The notes: generated by a model from the sequence alone, not told the origin. Shown: positions 7,441 through 14,625, counted from the first letter of the stretch. The stretch is DNA of 40,980 bases from Chloroflexota bacterium (GCA_004297395.1 SCUO01000043.1:1-40980), one strand, 5' to 3'. Program-made: numbers and translations.

Positions 7441-8688
7441 ATGAGTCGCCCGACGATCGCCGTCGGCCTGCCCGGCCACGAGCGCGACGCCGTCATCGAG
7501 GCCCTCGCCGCCGCCGAGTTCGGCACGGTCGCCCTCGAGGGCCCATCTGACCTGGCAGCCGTGCTCGAGGCCGAGCTGCCCATCGGGTTGGCGGTCCTCG
7601 ACGCCGGCGACGATCCGGCAGCGCTGCTCGAGGTCATCGCCGACCTCCGGCTCCGCGAGCGCGCCATCCCGCTCCTCGTCGTCGTCAGCGACGCCCAGAT
7701 CGACGCCCTCCTGGGCAGCGACGGGATCGCCCCCGATGACGAGGTCGTGTCCCGGCCGCTCGACCCCGACGCCATTCGCTGGCGCGCCGAGGCCATGCTC
7801 ATCCGGGCCCAGGTGACCGCCGAGCACTCCGAGGGCTCGGTTGTGACCCACGGCCGGGTCGAGGCAGGCTGGGCCGCTCGCACGCCGATCATCGCCGTCT
7901 TCAATCCCAAGGGCGGGGTGGGCAAGACGACCATCGCCACCAACCTCGCCGCCGCGCTCCAGATCCGCAAGGAGCGTCGGGTCCTGCTCGTCGATGCCGA
8001 CACCGTGACCGGTCACGTGACGATGTCGCTGGGCATGGACACCGGTCGGACCCTGTCCGATTCCTGGCTGGACGAGGAGGAGGGCGGCCCCGCCGAGGGC
8101 CTGCTCGACATTGCCGCCGTCCACGAATCGGGCGTCCGGGTGGCCGCCCTCGTCTCGAACCCGCTGGCCATGACGCGGCTCGATCCCGAGCGCGTGGGCG
8201 AGGCCCTCGTCGCGGCCCGCTGGGGCGTCGACGTCATCGTCGTCGACTTGCACCCCTCGTACAGCGACGTCAACCAGGTCATCTTCAGCATCGCCGACCG
8301 GATCCTCGTCCCGGTCACGCCGGACCTGCCCGCGATCCGGGCCGCCGTCCAGCTGGCCGAGGTCGCAACCGAGCTCGGCATCCGCGACCGGCTGTCCACG
8401 GTCGTCAACCGGGCCAACAGCGGCGTCACCGTGGCCGACATCGAGCGGGCCGTCGGGTCGCCGGCGATCGCCCAGATCCGGTCCGGCGGGATGCTCTTCG
8501 TCAAGGCCGCCAACGTCGGGCGGACCGTCATCGACCTCTTCCCGAAGGAGAAGGTCTCGGGTGACTTCGATACCCTTGCCGACAAGGTCCTGGGTCTCGG
8601 TGGACCTGAGGAGACGCCCGTCCGGGCTGCCGAGCAGCGCTCGATCCTTGGCGGACTGTTCCGGGGCAAGGAGGCCGTCCGGGCCTGA
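7441..8688 (+). CDS. CpaE/MinD-like ATPase with receiver-like N-terminus
   Basis: A 415-residue protein. Residues about 4-122 look like a pseudo-receiver (AVLDAGDD where a phospho-Asp would be). The rest is a MinD/ParA ATPase with deviant Walker A KGGVGKT (157-163), the DAD switch at 185-187 and a VDLHPSYS Walker B/switch II region. This is the architecture of CpaE/TadZ, which positions Tad/Flp pili or secretion machines at the cell pole or membrane. GGAGGAA lies just before the ATG. No cpaB, cpaF or tadBC gene is in the window, so the partner machine, if any, lies elsewhere. It ends just before a convergent terminator hairpin. Confidence 0.85.
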   Translation: MSRPTIAVGLPGHERDAVIEALAAAEFGTVALEGPSDLAAVLEAELPIGLAVLDAGDDPAALLEVIADLRLRERAIPLLVVVSDAQIDALLGSDGIAPDDEVVSRPLDPDAIRWRAEAMLIRAQVTAEHSEGSVVTHGRVEAGWAARTPIIAVFNPKGGVGKTTIATNLAAALQIRKERRVLLVDADTVTGHVTMSLGMDTGRTLSDSWLDEEEGGPAEGLLDIAAVHESGVRVAALVSNPLAMTRLDPERVGEALVAARWGVDVIVVDLHPSYSDVNQVIFSIADRILVPVTPDLPAIRAAVQLAEVATELGIRDRLSTVVNRANSGVTVADIERAVGSPAIAQIRSGGMLFVKAANVGRTVIDLFPKEKVSGDFDTLADKVLGLGGPEETPVRAAEQRSILGGLFRGKEAVRA

Positions 8689-8717
8689 CCGGAACGAGCC
8701 GCCGTTCCTCCTGAGCT

Positions 8718-8742
8718 GAAGCCCGGCCACCGGCCGGGCTTC
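8718..8742. terminator. bidirectional terminator hairpin
   Basis: Perfect 11-bp stem GAAGCCCGGCC / GGCCGGGCTTC (8718-8728, 8732-8742) with a 3-nt loop between the convergent CpaE-like gene and the hypothetical gene at 8773. Very stable; U tract is poor (TCCTGGTT). Confidence 0.7.
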
Positions 8743-8772
8743 CTGGTTGATCGCTCGCTGACGGCGCGCCGG

Positions 8773-9426
8773 CTAGCTTCGCTCCCGCCAGGTCGTGCCA
8801 CCGAGAGGCGAGCCCGGCAGGCGCAGGTGGCGCTCGCCCGTCGCCAGGTCCACCTGCTCAACGCCACGAAGGTAGAACCGGTTCACCAGCGCGGCGTCGG
8901 CCTCGTCGCCGATGTCGACCTCCACGCCCGCCAGCCAGACGCTCGGGTTCGTCACCGCCACGAACATCTGGCTCGACCGCTCGAGCAACCCGTCCGGCTC
9001 CGAGCCCGGGTGGAGCTGGACGGTCCCGACGACCCGGAGCGGTGGGACGTGGAGGGCAACGTCGAAGGCGATCTTGTGGATCCGGTGGGCGGTGCGCTCG
9101 TCATCGTCGAGGCTGGCCAGGGTCTCGGGGCCGGCGATGACGACGATGAGGTCGTAGGGATCGACGGTCTGGATGCCGGGCGCGGGCTCGAACGGCCCGC
9201 TGCCGTCGAGCGGCGCCCAGGTGACCTCGGACAGGCCGATCGCCTCGCGCTTGTTGAGGGTGTCGAGCAGGCGGCCGGTGATCGACATCGAGGCCCGCAG
9301 CCGCCACTCCTCGGTCAGGCCATGGAAGCGGACGGCTCGCGCAGCCCGATCGCGCGAGTCGACGGAGGCCGCGGCGGCCGCGGTCGCCGGCGCGGCCTCC
9401 TTCTTGCGGCCAAGCCCGAACGGCAT
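8773..9426 (-). CDS. hypothetical protein downstream of acsA
   Basis: A 217-residue protein that I do not recognise. The N-terminus is short, basic, then Ala-rich (MPFGLGRKKEA followed by an alanine run), as in a flexible tail. The body, from about residue 35, is mixed alpha/beta with no membrane helix or signal peptide. It contains an acidic PYDLIVVIAGPETL stretch and a C-terminal half of beta-rich character. The ATG is four bases after the acsA stop, so the two are almost surely co-transcribed, yet nothing in the sequence ties it to acetate activation. Function unknown. Confidence 0.7.
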   Translation of the reverse strand: MPFGLGRKKEAAPATAAAAASVDSRDRAARAVRFHGLTEEWRLRASMSITGRLLDTLNKREAIGLSEVTWAPLDGSGPFEPAPGIQTVDPYDLIVVIAGPETLASLDDDERTAHRIHKIAFDVALHVPPLRVVGTVQLHPGSEPDGLLERSSQMFVAVTNPSVWLAGVEVDIGDEADAALVNRFYLRGVEQVDLATGERHLRLPGSPLGGTTWRERS

Positions 9427-9430
9427 CGCC

Positions 9431-11398
9431 CTACTCCTCGGCCTTGCCGGTGTTCTCGCGGATCGTCTCGACGACCGTCGCGTCGGCCAGGGTCGTGGTG
9501 TCGCCCAGGGTCCGCCCCTCGGCGATGTCGCGGAGGAGCCGCCGCATGATCTTGCCCGAGCGAGTCTTGGGCAGGTCCGGCACGAACATCAGGTACTTGG
9601 GTCGGGCGATCGGCCCGATGACGTAGGCCACGTGCTCGCGGAGCTGGACCGCCAGCGCGTCGGCGGGATCCTGGCCCGTCTTCAGGATGACGAAGGCGTA
9701 GATCGCCTGGCCGGAGACCTCGTCCTTGACCCCGACCACCGCGGACTCGGCCACCGAGCGATGGTCGACGAGGGCGGATTCGACCTCGGTCGTGCTGATC
9801 CGGTGGCCGGCCACGTTCATGACGTCGTCGACCCGGCCGAGGAGCCAGAAGTAGCCCTCCTCGTCGCGCTTCGCGCCGTCTCCGGCGAAGTACATCCCCG
9901 GGAACCGGCTCCAGTACGTCTCGCGGTAGCGCTCCGGGTCGCCGTAGATGCCGCGGAGCATCGCCGGCCAGGGTCGCTTCAGGACGAGGTAGCCGCCCCC
10001 GCCGAACGGGACGGATTGGCCGTCGCCGTCGACGATGTCGGCCTCGATGCCCGGGAACGGGAAGGTCGCGGAGCCAGGCTTGGTGGTCGTGACGCCGGGC
10101 AGCGGCGTGATGAGGATCATGCCCGTCTCGGTCTGCCACCAGGTGTCGACGATGGGGGCGGTCCCCCGGCCGATGTGCTCGTGGTACCAGAGCCAGGCCT
10201 CGGGGTTGATCGGCTCGCCGACCGAGCCGAGGACGCGGAGTGACGACAGGTCGTGGGCCGCCGGGAACTGGGGGCCGTGCTTCATGAAGGCCCGGATCGC
10301 GGTCGGCGCGCAGTACAGGATCGAGACCTTGAACTCTTCGATGATCTGCCACCAGCGGTCCCAGGTGGGGGTGTCCGGCGCGCCCTCGTAGATGACCCCG
10401 GTCGCGGCGTTGGCAAGTGGTCCGTAGACGATGTAGCTGTGGCCGGTCACCCAGCCGATGTCCGCCGCGCACCAGTACACGTCGTCCGGCTTGAGGTCGA
10501 AGATCGCCTCGTGGGTGAAGCTCGTGCCCACGAGGTAGCCCGCGGTCGTGTGGAGAATGCCCTTGGGCTTGGCCGTCGTCCCCGACGTGTACAGGAGGTA
10601 GAGCATGTGTTCCGAATCGACCGGCACCGGCGGGCAGTGCTCGGACTGGCGGTCCACGATGTCGTGCCACCAGACGTCGCGCCGGGGAACCATGTGGGCG
10701 CCCTGTCCGAGGCGATCGACGACGATGACCTTCTGGATCGTGGGGGTCGAGGCGACGGCCTCGTCGGCATGGTGCTTGAGGTTGACCCGGTTGCCCCGCC
10801 GCCAGCCGCCGTCGGCGGTGATGAGGACCCTGGCCCCGCAGTCGTTGATCCGGCCGGCCAGGGCCTCTGCGCTGAAGCCGCCGAAGACCACCGTGTGGGG
10901 CGCCCCGATCCGGGCGCAGGCGAGCATCGCGATCGGCAGCTCGGGGATCATCGGCATGTAGATCGCGACCCGGTCGCCGGTCGTGACGCCGACTTCGAGG
11001 AGGGCGTTGGCGGCCTTGCTGACCTCGCGCTGGAGGTCGGCGTAGGTGATCGTCCGGGTGTCGCCCGGTTCGCCGATCCAGTGGTACGCGACCTTGCTAC
11101 CGAGGCCGGCCTCGACGTGGCGATCGACGCAGTTGTAGGTGATGTTCAGCCGGCCGCCGGTGAACCACTTCGCGAACGGCAGGTCCCACTCCAGGGTCGT
11201 CTCGAAGGGTGTGTCCCAGCTGACGCGGTCGCGGGCGATCCGCTCCCAGAAGGCGACGTAGTCGCGCTCGGCCTCGTCATAGATCGAGGATTGGGCATTG
11301 GCGTTGGCGGTGAACTCCGCGGCGGGCGGAAAGACCCGCCGCTCGTCCATCAGGTTCTCGATGGCGGGCTGGGCGCCCTGGGACGGTTCGACGCTCAC
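9431..11398 (-). CDS. acsA: acetyl-CoA synthetase (AMP-forming)
   Basis: Activates acetate to acetyl-CoA via acetyl-AMP. ANL-superfamily motifs are present: YTSGTTAKPKG P-loop, DTWWQTETG, the GYFWLLGRVDDVMNVAGHR hinge region, and PKTRSGKIMRR with the catalytic, usually acetylatable, Lys 616. I start it at GTG 11398, preceded by GGAG eight bases upstream, giving 655 residues, the usual AcsA length; the open frame extends further upstream into repeat DNA without family similarity. A leader hairpin lies 41-74 bases before the start. The following hypothetical gene is in the same operon. Confidence 0.95.
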   Translation of the reverse strand: MSVEPSQGAQPAIENLMDERRVFPPAAEFTANANAQSSIYDEAERDYVAFWERIARDRVSWDTPFETTLEWDLPFAKWFTGGRLNITYNCVDRHVEAGLGSKVAYHWIGEPGDTRTITYADLQREVSKAANALLEVGVTTGDRVAIYMPMIPELPIAMLACARIGAPHTVVFGGFSAEALAGRINDCGARVLITADGGWRRGNRVNLKHHADEAVASTPTIQKVIVVDRLGQGAHMVPRRDVWWHDIVDRQSEHCPPVPVDSEHMLYLLYTSGTTAKPKGILHTTAGYLVGTSFTHEAIFDLKPDDVYWCAADIGWVTGHSYIVYGPLANAATGVIYEGAPDTPTWDRWWQIIEEFKVSILYCAPTAIRAFMKHGPQFPAAHDLSSLRVLGSVGEPINPEAWLWYHEHIGRGTAPIVDTWWQTETGMILITPLPGVTTTKPGSATFPFPGIEADIVDGDGQSVPFGGGGYLVLKRPWPAMLRGIYGDPERYRETYWSRFPGMYFAGDGAKRDEEGYFWLLGRVDDVMNVAGHRISTTEVESALVDHRSVAESAVVGVKDEVSGQAIYAFVILKTGQDPADALAVQLREHVAYVIGPIARPKYLMFVPDLPKTRSGKIMRRLLRDIAEGRTLGDTTTLADATVVETIRENTGKAEE

Positions 11399-11438
11399 AG
11401 ACGACTCCGATGACCACGATGCGGCGCGCTGGTTCGGG

Positions 11439-11472
11439 CCGGCCGGTGCGCTGGCACGAGCCAGCCGGCCGG
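11439..11472 (-). promoter_or_regulatory. large hairpin in the acsA leader or promoter
   Basis: CCGGCCG (11439-11445), a GTGC bulge, GCTGGC (11450-11455), loop ACGA, GCCAGC (11460-11465) and CGGCCGG (11466-11472): 13 paired bases with one bulge. It sits 41-74 bp before the acsA start. It could be an attenuator, a 5' UTR structure or an operator. Confidence 0.4.
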
Positions 11473-11700
11473 TAGCGGCGTCCGTGCATCGTAGCGCGCC
11501 GGTTGGGCGAGCGGCACCGCCTTCGGGCCGCGACGTGACGCTGGTCTTATCGGCGTTGCCGCCCTTCCTGGTGCGTCCCGTCGCCCGCCGCCCCGCCTGT
11601 CCCGCAGCACCGGACCCGCGAGCCGACCTCGCCACCACTGCGCACGGGGCGGGAGATCAGCTCGCTGGTCGGCACAGCACCTCGCTGCCCGTTCGGGGTT

Positions 11701-11720
11701 GGAACGCGCCTCAGCGTTCC
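11701..11720. other. hairpin upstream of element copy A
   Basis: Perfect 7-bp arms GGAACGC / GCGTTCC with a 6-nt loop, ending four bases before copy A of the 120-bp element. No T run; role unknown. Confidence 0.35.
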
Positions 11721-11723
11721 GCC

Positions 11724-11843
11724 GCCGCTGACAACCGCACCCGGTCGATGAACGAGCACAGCCGACGGCCAGATCATGCAGCGGCGGGCAGGAAGTCGGA
11801 CCCTCTCGTGCTCGTTCATTCGAAACGTGCCGCCGGGAGCGGC
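11724..11843 (+). repeat. 120-bp palindromic element, copy A
   Basis: Ends GCCGCT and AGCGGC pair perfectly. An internal perfect 12-bp inverted repeat, ATGAACGAGCAC (11748-11759) and GTGCTCGTTCAT (11808-11819), encloses a second helix CCGAC / GTCGG (11762-11766, 11795-11799). Defined by alignment with four other copies of the same length. A G-rich tract follows directly. Type and origin unknown. Confidence 0.85.
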
Positions 11844-11955
11844 GCGGGGCGAGGGGGTGCGGGGCGAGGGGGCGAGGGGGGGCCACCGCTGGAGCGACGG
11901 TCCGGGTCACTCGTCGGGAGTGAGGTCCTCGCCGGCCGGGCCGATGGCCGGGCCC
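11821..11955. repeat. duplicate of element end, G-rich tract and mscS 3' end
   Basis: These 135 bp match 12064-12198 at 131 positions (offset 243 bp). The match covers the last bases of the element, the GCGGGGCGAGGGGG tract and the last 16 codons plus stop region of mscS. Here the mscS part is a disconnected remnant. Confidence 0.85.
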
Positions 11956-11966
11956 CGGTATCGCCC

Positions 11967-12086
11967 GCCACTGACAACCGCATCCGCCAGATGAACGAGC
12001 ACGACCGACGTCGAGATCGCGCTTGTGGGCGCAGGAAGTCGCGCCCCTCCGTGCGTGTTCGTGCGAAACGTGCCGCCGGGAGCGGC
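11967..12086 (+). repeat. 120-bp palindromic element, copy B
   Basis: Ends GCCACT and AGCGGC (one mismatch). Inner arms ATGAACGAGCAC (11991-12002) and GTGCGTGTTCGT (12051-12062) pair at 11 of 12 positions with two G-T wobbles. About 73% identical to copy A over the first 97 bases but essentially identical after that. Confidence 0.85.
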
Positions 12087-12149
12087 GCGGGGCGAGGGGG
12101 TGCGGGGCGAGGGGGCGAGGGGGCGCCACCGCTGGAGCGACGGTCCGGG

Positions 12150-13094
12150 TCACTCGTCGGGAGTGAGGTCCTCGTCGGTCGGGCCGATTGCCGGGCCCGA
12201 GAGCACGTCGGCCGCGTCCGGCTCACGGCTGAGCACGACCCGCTGCGGCCGGGGGATCTCGATGCCGTTGGCCTTGAACGCCACGAGCAGGCGCTTGCGC
12301 AGCTCGCCCGCTGCGGCCCACTGCTCGGTGGCCCGGACGGTGCCCAGGATCTTCAGGGTCACGCCGTACTCGGCAAGGGCGGACACGCGATCGACGCGCG
12401 GCGTCTCGAGGACCCGCCGCTTCCAGGCCGGATCGGACGCCATCTCCCGGCCGACGGCATCGACGACCTCGATCGCCCGGTCGATGTCCGTGCCGTAGGC
12501 GACGTTGACGTCCTGGTTGATCCTGGCCCAGACCCGGGTCAGGTTGCTGGCGACGGCGATCTCGCCGTTGGGCACGGTGTGGACGACACCGTCGAGGTCG
12601 CGGAGCGTGGTCCGTCGGAGGCTGAAGTCCTCGACCGTGCCGGCGACGCCGGCGACCCGGATGACGTCGCCCTTGCTGAACTGGTTCTCGATGAGGATGA
12701 GCGCCCCGTTGAGGTAGTCCTTGACCAGGTGCTGGGCCCCGAAGCCGAGGGCGACCCCGACCACGCCCAGCCCGGCAACCGCCGGTCCGATCTCGAGGCC
12801 GATCCGATCGAGGGCGATCAGCCCGGCGATGATGACGACGAAGAACCGAAGGACGTTCGAGCCCAGCTGGTCGAGGGTGTCCATCCGCTTGGTGAGCTCG
12901 ACCGCCGACAGCTCCTGGGCCGTGCCTTCCGTCGCCTCCCGGTCCATGAGCGCCTTGACGACGCCCCGGACGAAGAGCCGTGACGCCCGCACCAGGACGT
13001 ACCCGACGACGATGATCAACAGGATCGGCAGGAGGCTGTCCTTGAGGAACGGGATGATCGGGTCCGACCACGGCGCCTTCGAGAAATCCGGCAT
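12150..13094 (-). CDS. MscS-family mechanosensitive channel
   Basis: Small-conductance mechanosensitive channel of 314 residues; releases solutes on hypo-osmotic shock. Two or three N-terminal membrane helices are seen (about residues 15-40 and 82-100, then the pore helix) with the glycine/alanine-rich pore-lining helix AVAGLGVVGVALGFGAQHLVKDY typical of MscS TM3, read here in pieces of the family pattern. The beta domain follows with GDVIRV, RTTLRDLDG and VPNGEI, then the alpha/beta C-terminal domain and an acidic tail. The last 16 codons are duplicated downstream at 11907-11955. No strong ribosome site; start by family length. Confidence 0.9.
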   Translation of the reverse strand: MPDFSKAPWSDPIIPFLKDSLLPILLIIVVGYVLVRASRLFVRGVVKALMDREATEGTAQELSAVELTKRMDTLDQLGSNVLRFFVVIIAGLIALDRIGLEIGPAVAGLGVVGVALGFGAQHLVKDYLNGALILIENQFSKGDVIRVAGVAGTVEDFSLRRTTLRDLDGVVHTVPNGEIAVASNLTRVWARINQDVNVAYGTDIDRAIEVVDAVGREMASDPAWKRRVLETPRVDRVSALAEYGVTLKILGTVRATEQWAAAGELRKRLLVAFKANGIEIPRPQRVVLSREPDAADVLSGPAIGPTDEDLTPDE

Positions 13095-13163
13095 GTCCGG
13101 AGCGTAGCGGATGGCGCCGGCGATCGGGACACCGCTGCCGGGCCGTCGCGCGGGAGTCGCGCA

Positions 13164-13240
13164 CCTGGCGAGCGCCTGGCGAGCGCCCGGCGAGTACCAG
13201 CTAAGGGCAAGCTAAGGGCCAGCTAAGGGCCAGCTAAGCG
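13164..13240. repeat. seven 11-bp tandem units in a divergent promoter
   Basis: Seven units in perfect 11-bp register: CCTGGCGAGCG twice, CCCGGCGAGTA, then CCAGCTAAGGG, CAAGCTAAGGG, CCAGCTAAGGG and CCAGCTAAGCG. The array ends 20 bp before the GTG of the XRE-nuclease gene and lies upstream of divergent mscS. One helical turn per unit suits an array of protein-binding sites on one DNA face. Confidence 0.8.
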
Positions 13241-13260
13241 TCGCCAGCTTCAATGGGCCG

Positions 13261-14064
13261 GTGTTGCCGCCACGCCTCCGACCAGCGTTTGCCGATCTCT
13301 GCCGATCGGTGCGCCTGGACCTCGACATCACCCAGAATGAGCTGGCCCGCGCCGCGGGGATCTCGCGAGCCTACCTCGGAGACGTCGAAGCCGGGCGCGC
13401 CAATCCGACCCTCGATGTCGTGGATCGACTCGCAGCATCCCTGGGCGTGGAGCTGGGCTTCGACGCCCGGCGCCCGATCGTCATCGATCCACCGCAGCGT
13501 GACCTCGCGCACGCTCGCTGTTCCGCCTATGTGCATCGTCGTCTCCAGGCGCTCGGCTTCGACTGTCGGCGGGAGGTCGAGATCGTCGACGGTCGGTCGC
13601 ATGGCTGGATCGACCTCCTCGCCTTCGAGCGCCGAGCCGGCCTCCTGCTGGTGATCGAGGTCAAGACGTCGATCCTCGATATCGGTGCAGTCGAGCGACA
13701 ACTCGGCTGGTACGAGCGCCATGGTCCCCGGATCGCACGCCAGGAGAGCTGGCCGGTCCGGGCCATCCGCGGCTGGTTGCTCTGCCTCGCGACTGGCGAC
13801 GTCGACGATTCAATCGGGATGAACCGTGAAGCTCTGCAAGTTGCGTTTCCCCTGCGGGCTGGCGACCTGCGCGCTCAGATCGCGGGCAAGGGCGTCATCC
13901 CGCCGGGCCGCGGGCTCGCACTGATCGATCCGTCCCGACGCCGACGCGACTGGCTCCTCCCGAGTCGGCCCGACGGCCGTCGCTCCGCGGCGCCGTATTC
14001 GAACCCCGCGCAGGCGATCGCCCTGTGGCGTGGGGATGGTCCACAGTCAGGAGGTCGCCGCTGA
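13261..14064 (+). CDS. XRE regulator fused to nuclease-like domain
   Basis: A 267-residue protein. Residues about 10-66 are a clear XRE helix-turn-helix (TQNELARAAGISRAYLGDVEAGRANPT read over positions 24-50 in parts). Residues about 85-165 look like a PD-(D/E)xK nuclease fold: D118 in GWIDLLAF, then E133-V-K135 in LLVIEVKTS, with an upstream Glu 105 and a following helix QLGWYERHG. The rest is basic and Arg-rich. Start is GTG with no ribosome site. DNA binding is well supported; cleavage activity is inferred from three acidic/basic positions. The 11-bp repeats just upstream are plausible self-operators. Could be a restriction-like or regulatory protein. Confidence 0.75.
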   Translation: MLPPRLRPAFADLCRSVRLDLDITQNELARAAGISRAYLGDVEAGRANPTLDVVDRLAASLGVELGFDARRPIVIDPPQRDLAHARCSAYVHRRLQALGFDCRREVEIVDGRSHGWIDLLAFERRAGLLLVIEVKTSILDIGAVERQLGWYERHGPRIARQESWPVRAIRGWLLCLATGDVDDSIGMNREALQVAFPLRAGDLRAQIAGKGVIPPGRGLALIDPSRRRRDWLLPSRPDGRRSAAPYSNPAQAIALWRGDGPQSGGRR

Positions 14065-14138
14065 CGGGCGAAGCAGCACGGCTGTGCGGGCGGCGGCAGG
14101 CAGTCCCGCCCGCCGTGTTCCGCGCCGCTCCCCGCCCC

Positions 14139-14171
14139 GCGCCGTTCCCGCGCCGTTCCCGCGCCGTTCCC
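14139..14171. repeat. 11-bp tandem repeat beside copy C
   Basis: Three exact units of GCGCCGTTCCC, eight bases from the AGTGGC end of copy C in element orientation. An identical array lies at 14347-14379. Confidence 0.85.
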
Positions 14172-14179
14172 GTGCCCGG

Positions 14180-14299
14180 GCCACTCAGGCCGACACGGTC
14201 TGCACGAAACAGCACGAAGGGGTCCGACTTCTCGCACCCCGCTGCACGATCTGGCCCTCGGCCGTGCTCGTTCATCTTGCGTGTGCGGTTCTCAGTGGC
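14180..14299 (-). repeat. 120-bp palindromic element, copy C
   Basis: In element orientation (minus strand) the ends are GCCACT and AGTGGC, a perfect pair that differs from copy A by a compensatory G-C to A-T change. Inner arms ATGAACGAGCAC and GTGCTGTTTCGT pair at 10 of 12 positions. It differs from copy D at a single base. Confidence 0.85.
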
Positions 14300-14346
14300 G
14301 GGGCAAGGTCGAACGGTCGGCGGCAGTCCCGCCCCGCCGCGTCCTC

Positions 14347-14379
14347 GCGCCGTTCCCGCGCCGTTCCCGCGCCGTTCCC
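14347..14379. repeat. 11-bp tandem repeat beside copy D
   Basis: Three exact units of GCGCCGTTCCC, eight bases from copy D, in the same relative position as the array beside copy C (208 bp apart). Confidence 0.85.
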
Positions 14380-14387
14380 GCGCCCGG

Positions 14388-14507
14388 GCCACTCAGGCCG
14401 ACACGGTCTGCACGAAACAGCACGAAGGGGTCCGACTTCTCGCACCCCGCTGCAGGATCTGGCCCTCGGCCGTGCTCGTTCATCTTGCGTGTGCGGTTCT
14501 CAGTGGC
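14388..14507 (-). repeat. 120-bp palindromic element, copy D
   Basis: 119 of 120 bases identical to copy C (one C/G difference in the loop). Same inverted orientation and same adjacent 11-bp array: a recent tandem duplication of element plus array. Confidence 0.85.
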
Positions 14508-14587
14508 GGGGCGGCGCGGGACCTCTGGGTGGCGCGTTACCGGCCGATGCCAACGGAGACCAAACGGCCGCCGCCGGCTCCGCCGCT

Positions 14588-14625
14588 GAGCGAGGTCAGG
14601 CGCTGCCGCGGAGCGAGGTCAGGCG
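14588..14625. repeat. 15-bp direct repeat at the IclR stop
   Basis: GAGCGAGGTCAGGCG occurs at 14588-14602 and 14611-14625, 23 bp apart. The second copy contains the IclR stop codon. A small tail duplication like that at mscS. Confidence 0.7.

Larger units (their letters stand above)
11399..12149. other. repeat-rich non-coding region between acsA and mscS
   Basis: About 750 bp with no credible gene. From the left: acsA leader hairpin (11439-11472), a second hairpin GGAACGC-N6-GCGTTCC (11701-11720), 120-bp element copy A, a G-rich tract, a duplicate of the mscS 3' end, copy B, and a second G-rich tract running into mscS. Long open frames cross it on both strands but they read through palindromes and G runs and carry no domains. 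Confidence 0.6.
14065..14618. other. repeat-rich non-coding region between convergent genes
   Basis: About 550 bp without a credible gene, between the XRE-nuclease and IclR genes. It holds a 208-bp tandem duplication, each unit being three 11-bp GCGCCGTTCCC repeats plus one 120-bp element (copies C and D, inverted relative to A and B), then a 15-bp direct repeat at the IclR stop. High-GC shadow frames run through it. Confidence 0.6.

Noticed and set aside
11724-14507. CRISPR array or direct-repeat/spacer structure at the repeated elements
   Set aside because: Units are 120 bp, palindromic, in both orientations and not separated by uniform unique spacers; no cas genes nearby.
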